59,283 nt of DNA from contig NZ_JAKSYM010000168.1 of the NCBI RefSeq assembly GCF_022829545.1, positions 1 to 59,283 of the forward strand. Direction: 5' to 3'. The stretch comes from Methylobacterium sp. J-030. Its GTDB lineage: Bacteria; Pseudomonadota; Alphaproteobacteria; Rhizobiales; Beijerinckiaceae. The position numbers were made by a program, and so were the translations under genes. Of the stretch, positions 58,734 to 59,283 are shown in pieces (position 1 is the first letter of the stretch; each line of letters begins with the position of its first letter). The notes beneath the pieces were generated by a model. It was given only the letters and a program-made list of their open reading frames with translations, made no database searches and had not been told where the DNA came from.

Positions 58734-58778
58734 CCTCATCCTGAGGTGCCCGCTGCGCTCCGCCGCCTCAGGATGAGG
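58734..58778. terminator. Inverted repeat between convergent ttuC-like and dxs genes
   Basis: CCTCATCCTGAGG (58734-58746) and CCTCAGGATGAGG (58766-58778) form a perfect 13-bp stem with a 19-base loop. This CCTCATCCTGAGG palindrome is common between genes in alphaproteobacteria, so it may be both a repeat and a bidirectional terminator. Confidence 0.65.
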
Positions 58779-58811
58779 TGTGTGGTGGGAGAACCGTTGC
58801 GGACGGTGACG

Positions 58812-59283
58812 TCAGCGCGGGCGGCGGCGCACGTTCACCACGTTGCTGGCCGGCTCGGCCTTGCCGGCCGCTGCCGGCAGGGTATCGATCGCCATCCTGA
58901 CGATGGCCTGCGCGTCGAGCCCGGCCTCGGCGTACATCTTCTCCGGGCTGTCGTGGTCCTGGTAGGCGTCCGGAAGCGTCAGCGTCCGGACCCGCACCCG
59001 GCCCGCATCCAGCGCCCCCTTCTCGGACAGGAGGTGCAGAACCATCGCCCCGAACCCGCCCCGGGACCCCTCCTCGATCGTGATCAGCACCTCGTGATCC
59101 CGCGCCAGATCCAGGATCAGCGCCTCGTCCAGCGGCTTGGCGAACCGCGCATCCGCAACCGTCACCGCGATGCCCTGATCCGCCAGCGTATCGGCCGCCT
59201 TCAGCCCCTCCGCCAGACGCGTGCCGAGCGACAGGATCGCCACCCGCGCCTCCGCGTCCGCCCGCACCACCCGGCCCTTGCCC
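58812..59283 (-). CDS. dxs: 1-deoxy-D-xylulose-5-phosphate synthase, C-terminal fragment
   Basis: The last 157 residues of DXS, cut by the window edge. The transketolase C-terminal domain is clear: [56 protein letters not shown], then [24 protein letters not shown] condenses pyruvate and glyceraldehyde 3-phosphate as the first step of the MEP isoprenoid pathway. The DXS-typical FLPDxxxxHG-like sequence ahead of EQY is replaced by [15 protein letters not shown], a usual alphaproteobacterial variant. Confidence 0.9.
   Translation of the reverse strand, partial: GKGRVVRADAEARVAILSLGTRLAEGLKAADTLADQGIAVTVADARFAKPLDEALILDLARDHEVLITIEEGSRGGFGAMVLHLLSEKGALDAGRVRVRTLTLPDAYQDHDSPEKMYAEAGLDAQAIVRMAIDTLPAAAGKAEPASNVVNVRRRPR

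Noticed and set aside
1..59283. CRISPR array or cas genes
   Set aside because: No regularly spaced direct repeats with unique spacers and no Cas-like protein was seen.

Overview
The window is a chromosomal segment of a high-GC alphaproteobacterium, most likely Methylobacterium or Methylorubrum. The evidence is the strongly G/C-biased third codon positions, alphaproteobacterial cell-cycle and stress genes (ChpT, a CpdR-like receiver, NepR-EcfG), an EipA/DUF1134 protein, and a tRNA-His with the alphaproteobacterial A73 discriminator. I could not run database searches; assignments rest on motifs, length and context.

Layout. 1-10.6 kb holds core genes: a recD2-like end, an HD hydrolase, tRNA-Ser, lysA with a coupled glycosyltransferase, an LptM-like lipoprotein, eipA, a YHS protein, cysQ and glnE. 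11-17.7 kb is chpT followed by a chemotaxis operon (cheA with a C-terminal receiver, cheW, cheY, cheB, cheR). 18-21.4 kb has a Ser/Pro-rich secreted-looking protein, an asparaginase-like protein, an isochorismatase-family hydrolase and nepR-ecfG.

21.7-40.8 kb is the most interesting chromosomal part: a sulfonate catabolism supercluster. It contains suyAB (sulfolactate sulfo-lyase), slcC and comC (sulfolactate dehydrogenases), a DctA carrier, a GntR/UTRA regulator, a TauE-type exporter, a YeiH-type exporter and a molybdenum sulfite-dehydrogenase-like pair. Next to it is a co-directional operon with a fumarate-reductase-like complex (flavoprotein, Fe-S protein, two membrane subunits), a two-subunit class I fumarase homologue, a ThDP enzyme and two substrate-binding proteins of the sulfonate/taurine type without their own permease. 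Matching palindromic operators of the form TCnTATATAnGAC lie in front of suyA, tauE and the Frd-like operon. By isosteric logic (succinate-fumarate-malate equals 3-sulfopropanoate-3-sulfoacrylate-3-sulfolactate), I propose that the Frd/fumarase operon feeds a sulfonate into sulfolactate, which SuyAB splits into pyruvate and sulfite. This is inference.

41.2-53.9 kb is an AT-richer genomic island inserted at the 3' end of tRNA-Thr(UGU), bounded by a 29-bp direct repeat, with a tyrosine integrase next to the tRNA. Its cargo is a helicase-primase-like replication protein, a hotdog-methyltransferase fusion, several unknown small proteins, a serine resolvase and a TIR-NTPase protein that looks like an anti-phage defence gene. 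54-59.3 kb returns to core genes: a cpdR-like gene, hpt, tRNA-His, a CLC channel, a tartrate-dehydrogenase-like gene and the end of dxs.
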